In this document: piece after piece, positions 36,138 through 44,923 of the stretch
How positions within the stretch are numbered: position 1 is the first letter of the stretch
Layout of the letters: every line of letters starts with the position of its first letter
Assembly (NCBI RefSeq): GCF_031582905.1
Contig: NZ_CP133990.1
Location: 310,001 to 374,000, forward strand
Origin: Pengzhenrongella sp031582905
GTDB taxonomy: Bacteria; Actinomycetota; Actinomycetes; Actinomycetales; Cellulomonadaceae
Direction of reading: 5' to 3'
DNA: 64,000 nucleotides
The notes under the pieces: model-generated
Told to the model about the DNA's origin: nothing
Seen by the model: only the letters and a program-made list of their open reading frames with translations
The model's database searches: none
Made by a program: the position numbers and the translations under genes

Positions 36138-38641
36138 TCGTTGTCCCCTCCGGTGGCGGTCGTGCCGGCCCCCTGGCCGGTGTAGGTCGGGCCGGCGCCC
36201 TCGGTGCCCGTCTCCCCGGCGTCCGGCCACACCCAGGCGGCCACCTCGGGGATGTCCTCGCCGTGCACGCGGGTGTACTCCCGGGCCCGGATGCGCGAGT
36301 CGACCATCCGCTGGCGCAGGCCCGCGGCCTTGGACCGCAAATGCGGCACCTGGTCGATGACGTCGATGACGAGGTGGTACCGGTCGAGGTCGTTGAGCAT
36401 GACCATGTCGAACGGCGTCGTCGTCGTGCCCTCCTCCTTGTAGCCGCGCACGTGGATGTTGGGGTGGCCCTTGCGGCGGTACGTGAGGCGGTGGATGAGC
36501 CACGGGTAGCCGTGGTACGCGAAGACGACCGGCTTGTCGGTCGTGAACAGGGTGTCGAAGTCCCGGTCGGAGAGCCCGTGCGGGTGCTCCTTGGCGTCCT
36601 GCAGGCGCATGAGGTCGACGACGTTGATGACCCGGACCTTGAGGTCCGGCAGCTCGCGGCGCAGGATGTCCGCGGCCGCGAGGGTCTCCAGCGTCGGGAC
36701 GTCACCGGCGCAGCCGAGGACGACGTCGGGGTCCTCGCCCGGGATCTCCGACCCGGCCCACTCCCAGATGCCCAGGCCGCGGGTGCAGTGCGCGACCGCC
36801 TGGTCCATGGTGAGGAAGTTGGGCGCCGGCTGCTTGCCGGAGACGACGACGTTGACGTAGTCCCGGCTGCGCAGGCAGTGGTCGTAGGTGGACAGGAGTG
36901 TGTTCGCGTCCGGCGGCAGGTACACCCGGACGATCTCGGCCTTCTTGTTGACCACGTGGTCGATGAACCCGGGGTCCTGGTGGCTGAACCCGTTGTGGTC
37001 CTGGCGCCACACGTGGCTGGACAGCAGGTAGTTGAGCGAGGCGACCGGACGGCGCCACGGGATGTCCCGGGTGACCTTGAGCCACTTGGCGTGCTGGTTG
37101 AACATCGAGTCGACGATGTGGATGAACGCCTCGTAGCAGTTGAACAGCCCGTGCCGCCCGGTCAGCAGGTAGCCCTCGAGCCACCCCTGGCACTGGTGCT
37201 CGGACAGCACCTCCATGACGCGTCCGGCGCGCGCGAGGTGCTCGTCGACGTGGTCCCCGGTGAGCTCGGCGTTCCACTGCTTGTCGGTCACCTCGAACAC
37301 CGGCTGGAGGCGGTTGGACGCCGTCTCGTCCGGGCCGAAGATCCGGAAGTTGTCCGGGTTGAGCCGGATGACCTCCGCGAGCCACTGCCCGAGCACGCGG
37401 GTCGCCTCGCTGATCGAGCCGGCCGGGGTCGGGACGTCCACCGCGAAGTCGCGGAAGTCCGGCAGGCGCAGGTCCTTGAGCAGCAGGCCGCCGTTGGCCA
37501 CGGGGTTGTCGCTCATCCGCAGCGTGCCCGCCGGGGCGAGACGAGCGATGTCCTCGCGGAGCGTGCCGGCGTCGTCGAACAGCTCGTCCGCGCGGTACGA
37601 CTTCAGCCAGCCCTCGAGCACCTGCAGGTGCTCGTCGGTGTCGCGGGCGCTGGCGAGGGGGACCTGGTGGGAGCGCCACGAGTCCTCGACCTGCTTGCCG
37701 TCGATGACCGGCGGGCAGGTCCAGCCCTTCGGGGTGCGCAGGACGATCATCGGCCAGGCGGGGCGCGAGTCGTCGCCCGCGGCGGCCCGGGCCTTGATGT
37801 CGGCGATCTCGTCGAGCACGGTGTCGAGCAGCTCGGCGAACCGGCGGTGCACGGCCGCCGGGTCCTCGCCGTCGAAGCCGCCGGAGAACAGGTGCGGCTT
37901 GTGCCCGTACCCGCGCATGAGGTCCATGAGCTCGGACTCGGGGATGCGCGCGAGGACCGTCGGGTTGGCGATCTTGTAGCCGTTGAGGTGCAGGATCGGC
38001 AGGACCACGCCGTCCTTGACCGGGTTGACGAACTTGTTCGAGTGCCAGGACGTCGCGAGCGGGCCGGTCTCCGCCTCGCCGTCGCCGATGACGGCGGCGA
38101 CCAGCAGGTCCGGGTTGTCGAACGCGGCCCCGTAGGCGTGCGACAGCGCGTAGCCGAGCTCACCACCCTCGTGGATCGAGCCGGGCGTCTCCGGCGCGAC
38201 GTGGCTGGGGATGCCGCCGGGGAAGGAGAACTGGCGGAACAGCCGGCGCATGCCCTCGGCGTCCGGGGTGATGTCGGAGTAGGTCTCGGAGTACGTGCCA
38301 TCGAGGTAGGCGTTCGCGACCAGGCCCGGGCCGCCGTGCCCGGGGCCGGTGACGTAGATCGTGGACTGCCCGCGCTCGACGATCGCGCGGTTGAGGTGCG
38401 CGTACAGGAAGTTCAGTCCCGGGGTGGTGCCCCAGTGACCCAGCAGCCGCGGCTTGACGTGGTCGCGGTGCAGCGGCTGACGCAGCAGGGGGTTGTCGAG
38501 CAGGTAGATCTGCCCGACCGACAGGTAGTTCGACGCCCGCCACCACGCGTCGACCCGGTCCAACGTCTCGTCGGTCAGTGGCTCGTCCGGTCGGCGCGCC
38601 CAGGCGCTCGGTGCGGTCGTGGCGGTCGTCTGCACGGTCAT
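36134..38641 (-). CDS. xfp: Phosphoketolase (xylulose 5-phosphate / fructose 6-phosphate)
   Basis: A TPP enzyme of 835 aa from ATG 38641 that splits xylulose 5-phosphate or fructose 6-phosphate with phosphate to acetyl phosphate. YVTGPGHGGPGLVANAYLDG, the TPP-binding region VIGDGEAETGPLATSWHSNK, HLNGYKIANPTVL, and QDHNGFSHQDPGFIDHVVNK are diagnostic, and the C-terminal domain is complete. Its product is used by the two following genes. Together with xylan-related genes near the window end this suggests pentose use via the phosphoketolase route. The exact preference between the two substrates cannot be read from the sequence. Confidence 0.95.
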   Translation of the reverse strand: MTVQTTATTAPSAWARRPDEPLTDETLDRVDAWWRASNYLSVGQIYLLDNPLLRQPLHRDHVKPRLLGHWGTTPGLNFLYAHLNRAIVERGQSTIYVTGPGHGGPGLVANAYLDGTYSETYSDITPDAEGMRRLFRQFSFPGGIPSHVAPETPGSIHEGGELGYALSHAYGAAFDNPDLLVAAVIGDGEAETGPLATSWHSNKFVNPVKDGVVLPILHLNGYKIANPTVLARIPESELMDLMRGYGHKPHLFSGGFDGEDPAAVHRRFAELLDTVLDEIADIKARAAAGDDSRPAWPMIVLRTPKGWTCPPVIDGKQVEDSWRSHQVPLASARDTDEHLQVLEGWLKSYRADELFDDAGTLREDIARLAPAGTLRMSDNPVANGGLLLKDLRLPDFRDFAVDVPTPAGSISEATRVLGQWLAEVIRLNPDNFRIFGPDETASNRLQPVFEVTDKQWNAELTGDHVDEHLARAGRVMEVLSEHQCQGWLEGYLLTGRHGLFNCYEAFIHIVDSMFNQHAKWLKVTRDIPWRRPVASLNYLLSSHVWRQDHNGFSHQDPGFIDHVVNKKAEIVRVYLPPDANTLLSTYDHCLRSRDYVNVVVSGKQPAPNFLTMDQAVAHCTRGLGIWEWAGSEIPGEDPDVVLGCAGDVPTLETLAAADILRRELPDLKVRVINVVDLMRLQDAKEHPHGLSDRDFDTLFTTDKPVVFAYHGYPWLIHRLTYRRKGHPNIHVRGYKEEGTTTTPFDMVMLNDLDRYHLVIDVIDQVPHLRSKAAGLRQRMVDSRIRAREYTRVHGEDIPEVAAWVWPDAGETGTEGAGPTYTGQGAGTTATGGDNE

Positions 38642-38662
38642 CGGTATCCCTCATCCCGTCAG

Positions 38663-38686
38663 CCGACGACGCGGCTGCGTCGTCGG
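38663..38686 (-). promoter_or_regulatory. Leader hairpin upstream of xfp
   Basis: A perfect 10-bp inverted repeat CCGACGACGC / GCGTCGTCGG with loop GGCT, 22-45 bp before the xfp start codon. It could be an RNA hairpin near the ribosome-binding site or a dyad operator. No regulator can be named. The rest of the 256-bp gap to SURF1 shows no gene. Confidence 0.4.
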
Positions 38687-38897
38687 ACACTTGCCTGGTG
38701 GTGCTGCCTCGTGCTGCTCGTGGTGGTGCGGGTCCCGCTGCTCGTGCTCCTCGGGCGGCCGGCGTGGGGCGACGACCGCACGCGAGCCTCGGGTGGCTCG
38801 ACCCGCGTCGTCATTCTCATCACATCCCCGTGTCCGCCGCACAGGCCCTTCGTCACGGGAGGGCTGCCGGCCGTGTGCTCCCGGGTAGCGTGCGAGG

Positions 38898-39876
38898 GTG
38901 CCCCCGCGTGAACCGACGTCGATGCTCCGCGCCGCGCTGCAGCCCCGGATGCTGGTGATCCTGGTCCTGCTGCTCGCGGCCGCGGCGGTCTGCGCGCGGC
39001 TCGGTGTGTGGCAGCTCGAGCGGGCCCAGCTCCGCGGCGAGATGGCCGATCGCCAGGAGGCGGCCGCGGCGCAGGGCGAGGCTCCCCGTCCCCTGGGCGA
39101 GGTCCTCGCACCGCAGACGACGTTCAGCGGTGAGCTGCTGGGGCGCGCCGTGAGCGTCGAGGGGACCTACGAGCCGGACGGTCAGCTGTTGGTCACCGAC
39201 CGGGCGCTCGACGGCCGGGACGGCCTGCTCGTCCTCACGCCGCTGCGCGTCGCGGCTGCCGGCTCGGCTCCTGACGCCGAAGGGGCCGAGGGCACTGCTG
39301 ACGGTGGCGCCGAGGGCCGCCCCGGTGCTCGCGGTGGTCCGCGGCTGGGTCGAGTCCCCCGACGACGTGGGTGACGTCCCGTCCGGCCCGGTCGAGCTCA
39401 CCGGGTACCTGCAGGCGGCGGAGGCGGCCGGCGCCCTCGACGCCGCAGGCGGACGGGCGGAGGCGATCAGCGCCGCGCAGCTCGTCAACGTGTGGGGCGG
39501 GCCGATCTACTCGGGCTACCTCGTGCTCGCGACGTCGCAGCCGTCGCAGGACGCTGCCCTGGAGCCCCTCGGGCCGCCGCAGCCGCGCGGGGGCAGCGGG
39601 TGGGACCTGCGCAACCTCGGGTACGCGCTGCAGTGGTGGATCTTCGGGCTGTTCGCGGTCGCGCTGTGGCTGCGACTCGTGCGCGACGAGGCCCGCGGCG
39701 AGCTCCCGCCGGGTGAGGAGCTGCCCGACGGGATCGTGGCCGGGGGCTCGTCCGGTGAGGGGCCGTCCGGTGAGAGCCCGTCCGGTGAGGGCGTCGCCGA
39801 CCCGGACGTGGCCGGTGAGGACGCGGGTCGCGACCGTTCCGTCAGGGGGCCGGCGGACGCCGACGCATCTGCTTGA
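38898..39876 (+). CDS. SURF1-family cytochrome oxidase assembly protein (frameshifted near 39320-39323)
   Basis: SURF1 proteins help insert heme a into aa3 cytochrome oxidase. There are two transmembrane segments: about residues 17-40 (MLVILVLLLAAAAVCARLGV, followed by the family motif WQLERAQLRGE) and near the C-terminus (LQWWIFGLFAVALWLRLV). Between them lie FSGELLGRAVSVEGTYEPDG and ELTGYLQAAEA. The frame shifts by +1 at a four-C run (39320-39323); removing one C gives EGRPVLAVVRGWVESPDD. The start is GTG 38898, with ATG 38922 as an alternative. The hydrophilic tail contains a 15-bp tandem repeat. Confidence 0.85.
39751..39789 (+). repeat. Three-copy 15-bp tandem repeat in the SURF1 tail
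   Basis: TCCGGTGAG recurs with a 15-bp period at 39751, 39766 and 39781, encoding SGEGP-SGESP-SGEG. Being in frame, copy number could vary without breaking the gene. It lies outside the conserved SURF1 domain. Confidence 0.7.
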
Positions 39877-40269
39877 CCGACCGCCGCTGGCGCTCGGCTG
39901 CTGCGCGCCGGACGCGCGAGCTCCGGCTCGGCCGGGCGGCACGCCGGGGCGGGGCCGGGGAGCGAGGGCGTCGTCGAGCAGGGTGGTGAAGCGCTGCAGG
40001 GCCGCCTGCCGGTTGCGGAGCTGCGAACGGTGCTCGGACGCCGCGATGACGAGCACACCGCGGCTCAGCCGGGACCCGAGCCGGGCGGCGACGCGATCGC
40101 GCTGCTCCTCGGTGAGCGCCACGGTCGCCGTGAGGTCCCAGACCAGCTCCACCCGGGAGTCGGCCGTGTTGACGGACTGACCGCCCGGGCCGCCGGACCG
40201 CGAGAAGCGCCAGACCAGCTCGTCGTCGGGCACGACGACGCCGCCGCGCAGGGTCACCGGTCCGAACAT
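39842..40269 (-). CDS. arfB: Alternative ribosome-rescue factor ArfB/YaeJ (frameshifted near 39946-39949)
   Basis: A small peptidyl-tRNA hydrolase that rescues stalled ribosomes. The GGQ motif is at residues 29-31 in SRSGGPGGQSVNTADSRVEL. The basic C-terminal tail that enters the mRNA channel is present only after correcting one missing C: the protein then ends RRAARPSRSSRVRRAAAERQ followed by RRSVKQMRRR. Corrected length is 142 aa, normal for the family. The start is ATG 40269. Its 3' end overlaps the convergent SURF1 gene by 35 bp. Confidence 0.88.
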
Positions 40270-40352
40270 GGGGACAGCCTCCCGCGGCCCGGGCGCCCGA
40301 CGCGAACGGCACGGAGATCGACAGCCGTCGCCGGGCGCGGCACAGTCGGCCC

Positions 40353-41357
40353 GTGCAGATCCTCGTGGTGGGTGGGACCGGCTGGCTCGGTGGCGAGGTG
40401 GTGCGGGCCGCGCTCGCGCGCGGGCACGACGTCGCCACGCTGGCTCGTGGGGTCTCGGGTGCCCCGCCCGCCGGTGTCCGCGCGCTCACCGCGGACCGCG
40501 ACGACGCGGCGGACGTCGCCCGGGCGCTCGCGGGCGTGCGCCCCGACGCCGTCGTCGACACCTCCGGCTACACCGTCGCCGGTGCGCGGACGACGGCCTC
40601 GCACCTCGCCGGCGTGGGCGCCTACGCCTACGTCAGCAGCCTCAACGCGTACCGCGACTGGCCTGGCTCGCCCATCCGTGGGGTCGACGACCCGGTGTTC
40701 GGTGAGCCCGACGACGACCCCGCCGACTACGGCCCGATGAAGGCGGCGAGCGAGCGCGTGCTCGCCCGGGCGCTGGACGACCGTCTGCTCGTCGTGCGGT
40801 CCGGGCTCATCGCCGGCCCGGGCGACCCCACCGGACGACTGGGCTGGTGGCTGCGGCGGATGGCGCGCGGCGGGCCGGTCGTGGTGCCGGTCGACGTGTG
40901 GGACCAACCGGTGACGTTCGTGGACGTCCGCGACCTGTCGGGCTGGATGGTCGAGTCGGTCGAGTGCGGACGCTCGGGCGCGGTGAACGCGACCGGCGAC
41001 GTCGGGGTGACGACGTTCGGCCGGTTGCTCGAGCTGTGCCGGGACGTGGTCGGGGACGACGCGCGCTCCCCGGTGACCTGGGCGGAGCGGGACGACGCGA
41101 CGCTGCTCGCGGCAGGCGTCCAGCGGTGGGTGCACCTGCCGTTCTGGGTGCCGGCCGACGAGGCCCGTGCGCTGTGGGACATCGACACGAGCAGCGCGCG
41201 GCGTGCCGGCCTGCCCAGCCGCCCGATCGAGGAGACGGTCACCGACCTGTGGGCGTGGCTGCGCGGGCAGCCCGAGGCGCTCGACGACGACGCCGCACCC
41301 GCCGGACGAACGCGGCCCGGGTTGCCGGACGACGTCGAGCAGGCGCTGCTCGGGTAG
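40353..41357 (+). CDS. NAD-dependent epimerase/dehydratase-like protein
   Basis: A 334-aa Rossmann-fold protein from GTG 40353. The dinucleotide loop is VVGGTGWLGGEV (GxxGxxG) near the N-terminus. Atypical extended-SDR features include YAYVSSLNAYRDWPGSPIRG and a Y-x3-K-like YGPMKAASERV. Relatives are annotated as epimerases or NmrA/isoflavone-reductase-like proteins; the substrate is unknown. It is divergent from arfB (83-bp gap). Confidence 0.75.
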   Translation: MQILVVGGTGWLGGEVVRAALARGHDVATLARGVSGAPPAGVRALTADRDDAADVARALAGVRPDAVVDTSGYTVAGARTTASHLAGVGAYAYVSSLNAYRDWPGSPIRGVDDPVFGEPDDDPADYGPMKAASERVLARALDDRLLVVRSGLIAGPGDPTGRLGWWLRRMARGGPVVVPVDVWDQPVTFVDVRDLSGWMVESVECGRSGAVNATGDVGVTTFGRLLELCRDVVGDDARSPVTWAERDDATLLAAGVQRWVHLPFWVPADEARALWDIDTSSARRAGLPSRPIEETVTDLWAWLRGQPEALDDDAAPAGRTRPGLPDDVEQALLG

Positions 41358-41678
41358 TCGCGCTGGCTCAGCCGGGAGGCGAGGGAGTGCGGTGTCGCTC
41401 GGCGGTCATCCGGCAGGGCGGTTCGCGAGGGGGTCGAGGCGGCCCGGGCCGGGTACGTCGTCACGGTAGGTATCGCCGCGTCGCAGCCGTGTGGGTCGGT
41501 TGCAGACATCAACCGTTGTCCTGTGCGTCTTCGGCTGGAAATCCCAAGTGCCCGCAGGCGGAGGCCGAATCCTTTGTTCCACAGCACCAGCGGCGGCGCG
41601 CCGGAATGTCAGAGTCGTCCGTAGAATTGCGGTGTCGGCACAGGTGGTGCGGCAGCGATCGGGAGGAGGGCGGTAATC
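41358..41678 (+). other. Intergenic region upstream of second DUF222 gene
   Basis: About 320 bp. The last 170 bases are clearly less GC-rich than the surrounding genes, with stretches such as AATCCTTTGTTCC and GTAGAATTGCGG. No ORF with support, and no SOS box, unlike the first DUF222 gene. A GGGAGGAGGGCGG Shine-Dalgarno region precedes the ATG at 41679. The lower GC may reflect promoter sequence or recent acquisition of the DUF222 gene. Confidence 0.4.
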
Positions 41679-43133
41679 ATGACCGAAGGTGTTCCGCCCT
41701 CATCGGACGACGCGGGCGGCGTACCCGTGCCCCTTTCCCCGGAGGTTGCTGCCGCTCTGTCCGCGATCGATTCCGCCGTGTCATTCCTCGCAGGACTCGA
41801 CCTGTCGGTGCTCGACGGTCGCGAGGCCGCGGTGGTGGCGCGCCGGCTCGCGGAGGTGACCAGCCGGGCGGGGGTGGCGAAGGTGCGGTTGCTGCCGGTG
41901 ATCGACGACGACGGCGTGTGGGCGCTCAGCGGTGCGCGGTCGTTCCCGGTGTGGCTGTCCCACGACCACCGCCTGTCGGTCGCGACTGCCCGGGCGCAGG
42001 TGCGGCTGGGGCGGACGCTGCGCGACCACCTGCCGGTCACTGCGGCTACCGCCGTGGCCGGTGACGTGACGGTGGAGCAGGCGCAGGTCATCGCGACGCT
42101 CGCTCCCACGAGCGAGCAGCGTCGCGAGCTGCTCGCCGACCCGGAGCACGAGTGCAACGAGACCCTCCTGGTGGAGCAGGCGCGGCAGCTGTCGGTCGAC
42201 GAGACCCGGGTGTTCGTCCGGCACTGGGCCGCCTATGCCGACCCGGACGCCGACGACCGCGGGTACGTGGACTCGTGCGACCGGGAACGCCTGGACATCG
42301 CGCGCCTCGGGGACGGGTACCGGGTGGAGGGTCAGCTCACCGCGGAGCACGGTCAGGCGCTCAAGGCCGCCCTCGCCGCGGTGACGCCGGTGCCGGCGGC
42401 TGATGACGACCGCACCTCGTCCCAGCGGCGGGCGCACGCCCTGGGCGACGTGGCCCAGATCGTGCTGGACAACGGGCTCGCCGGGACCGGGCGGGCGGTG
42501 CGCCCGGTGGTGACCGTGCTGGTCGACTACCCGACCCTGGCGGCCCTGGTCACCACCGCAGACACCCGGCCCCGGCAGGGCAGCCTCCTCGACGACGACG
42601 GCAGCGGGGACGGCTCAGGTGACGAGGTCCCGTCCCGCACCCCGCCGGTGCTGACGAAGGCGATGCTGACGGGTCAGACGGTCGCTGGTGGACCGCAGTA
42701 CGAGGACCGCACCCCCGTCCCCCGCAGGGTTCTCGACCGGATCGCGTGCGACGGCGGCGTCAACCGGATCCTGTTCGGCCCGGACTCCGAGGTCCTCGAC
42801 GTCGGCCGTACCGAACGAACATTCACCCGGGCACGGCGAGCGGCGATCATCGCCCGCGACAAGCACTGCCGATATCCCACGTGCACCGCACCACCGATCA
42901 TCTGCCAGGCGCACCACGTCGAACAATGGGCCCGCGACGGCGGAAAGACGAGCGTGGACAACGGCATCCTGCTGTGCGCATTCCACCACCGGATCGTCCA
43001 CGACCGGAACATCGCGATCCGTCGCCACCGCGGTCGATGGGAATTGACCGACCGCCACGGAGAGGTCATCGACCCCGACCGGGACCGGCCCTTCGCGGCG
43101 CGGTGGCGGAAGAACAGACCCACGACGGAATGA
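41679..43133 (+). CDS. 13E12-type DUF222 protein with C-terminal HNH nuclease domain (second copy)
   Basis: A 484-aa protein from ATG 41679. The DUF222 region (LDLSVLDGREAAVVARRLAE, ATARAQVRLGRTLRDHLPVT, GDVTVEQAQVIATLAP) is followed by the HNH domain HCRYPTCTAPPIICQAHHVE, then WARDGGKTSVDNGILLCAFH and HRIVH. The zinc Cys pairs and catalytic His are intact. Overall it is only distantly like the first copy at 11182-13026 and lacks its SOS box, so the two are not a recent duplication. The function of the family is unproven. Confidence 0.82.
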   Translation: MTEGVPPSSDDAGGVPVPLSPEVAAALSAIDSAVSFLAGLDLSVLDGREAAVVARRLAEVTSRAGVAKVRLLPVIDDDGVWALSGARSFPVWLSHDHRLSVATARAQVRLGRTLRDHLPVTAATAVAGDVTVEQAQVIATLAPTSEQRRELLADPEHECNETLLVEQARQLSVDETRVFVRHWAAYADPDADDRGYVDSCDRERLDIARLGDGYRVEGQLTAEHGQALKAALAAVTPVPAADDDRTSSQRRAHALGDVAQIVLDNGLAGTGRAVRPVVTVLVDYPTLAALVTTADTRPRQGSLLDDDGSGDGSGDEVPSRTPPVLTKAMLTGQTVAGGPQYEDRTPVPRRVLDRIACDGGVNRILFGPDSEVLDVGRTERTFTRARRAAIIARDKHCRYPTCTAPPIICQAHHVEQWARDGGKTSVDNGILLCAFHHRIVHDRNIAIRRHRGRWELTDRHGEVIDPDRDRPFAARWRKNRPTTE

Positions 43134-43190
43134 CCGGTTGAGCACGCACGATTCGTGTCCGTGTCGGTGGGCGTGCGAGCCGCCCGCCCC

Positions 43191-44923
43191 TCACTCCCGC
43201 TGCCACGAGTGCCACAGGGCGGCGTAGTCGCCGTCCGCGGCGACGAGCTCGTCATGCGACCCGATCTCGGTGATGCGGCCTGCGTCCACCACCGCGACGC
43301 GGTCGGCGTCGTGCGCGGTGTGCAGCCGGTGCGCGATGGCCACCACCGTGCGTCCCTCGAGCACGGCCGAGAGCGAGCGCTCCAGGTGCCGCGCGGCACG
43401 CGGGTCCAGCAGCGACGTCGCCTCGTCGAGCACGAGCGTGTGCGGGTCGAGCAGGACCAGCCGGGCGAGCGCGAGCTGCTGCGCCTGCGCCGGGCTCAGC
43501 ACCGTCCCGCCCGAGCCGACCGCGGTCGCGAGACCGTCCGGGAGCGCACCGACCCAGCCCCACGCGTCCACGGCCTCCAACGCGGCGACCAGCTCGTCGT
43601 CGGTCGCCCCGGTGCGCGCGAGCCGCAGGTTGTCCGCGATCGTGCCGACGAAGACGTGGTGCTCCTGGGTGACCAGCGCGACGTGCCCGCGCAGCTCGTC
43701 CAGCGGCAGGTCCACGAGCGGCACACCACCGACGGCGACCTCCCCGCCGGTGGGCGGGTGCACCCCGGCGAGCATCCGCCCGAGGGTCGACTTCCCGGCC
43801 CCGGACGGCCCCACGACGGCGAGCCGCTCGCCGACCCGCAGCTCGAGGTCCACCGAGTGCAGCACGTCGTGCCCGGGCCGGTAGGCGTACCGGACCCCAC
43901 GCCCGACCACCTGCTCGTCGGCCGGCTGGGCCTCGGTCGCGGTCCGGTCCGGCGGCACGCCCTGCACACCGACGATGCGCGCCAGCGACGTGCCCCCACC
44001 TGGATCTCGTCGAGCCAGAAGATCAGCTCGCCGATGATCGGGATGACCTGGACCGCGTAGAGCGTCACCGTGGTGACGGCGCCGATCATCGCGTCCCCGG
44101 TGGAGATCAGGTGGGCGCCCCACACCAGCACCCCGACGACCGGCAGCAGGAACGCGATGTCGACGCCGGGGAACAGGATCGTACGCAGCCGCAGCGTGGC
44201 CCGCTCCGCCTCGAACGCCTCGCGCAGGTCGGCGTCGACGCGCTCACGCCGCCGTGCGCCCAGGCCGAGGGCGTCCACGGTGCGCGCACCCTCCACCGAC
44301 TCGGTGATGGTGCCGTTGAGCCGCGAGTACGCGGCGGACTCGCGCAGGTACGCCGGTGCCGCCCGCCGCAGGTACCACCGCGTCACGGTCACCAGGAGCG
44401 GGACACCGGCAAGGAGACCGATCGCCACCAGGGCGTTCGTCAGTGCTGCGGCCACCAGGGTGAGCACGACCGTCGCCGCCGTCACCAGCAACCGCGGCAC
44501 CCCGAACCGGACGGTGTACTGCACCCGGTCGATGTCGTTCGTCATCCGGGCCACGAGGTCCCCGGTGCCGGCCCGCTCGACCGTCGACAGCGGCAGCCGC
44601 GTCACGGTGGACACGAACTCCTCGCGCAGCTCGGCGAAGGCGGTCTCGCCGAGCACCATCGCGGTGCGACGGGCGAACCGGGTGAGCACCGCCTGGGCGA
44701 GGACGGCACCGACGAGCAGCGCGACCGCGCGGTCGATCGCGTCGACGGTCGTGCCGCGGGTCACCCCGTCGACCAGCGTGCCCAGCAGCCACGGCCCGGC
44801 GAGGCCGGCGAGCGCGGCCAGACCGTGGAGGACGACGGCGAGCGCGAGCCGCGCACGGTGGCGACGGAGCAGCGTGCGGGTGTGCCGGCGCAGGCCGGTG
44901 GCGTCAGCAACGGGCAGCTGCAC
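43191..44923 (-). CDS. ABC exporter half-transporter with canonical Walker motifs (frameshifted near 43993-43997)
   Basis: A fused membrane-plus-ATPase exporter of about 577 aa. Six membrane helices lie within residues 20-310. The NBD has Walker A GPSGAGKSTLG, Walker B TLVLDEATSLLD and an H-loop His (IAHRLHTAH), but the signature is LSPAQ instead of LSGGQ. Its partner has the reverse pattern. The five-G coding run (plus C-run 43993-43997) should be six so that DEIQVGGTSLARIVG is continuous. The start is GTG 44923, overlapping the partner gene by 20 bp. The substrate is unknown. Confidence 0.85.

Noticed and set aside
36086..38911. A 941-codon plus-strand open frame opposite xfp
   Set aside because: It is the antisense shadow of phosphoketolase. 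Its translation is Arg/Val/Asp-rich with no domain, while the other strand encodes a complete conserved enzyme.
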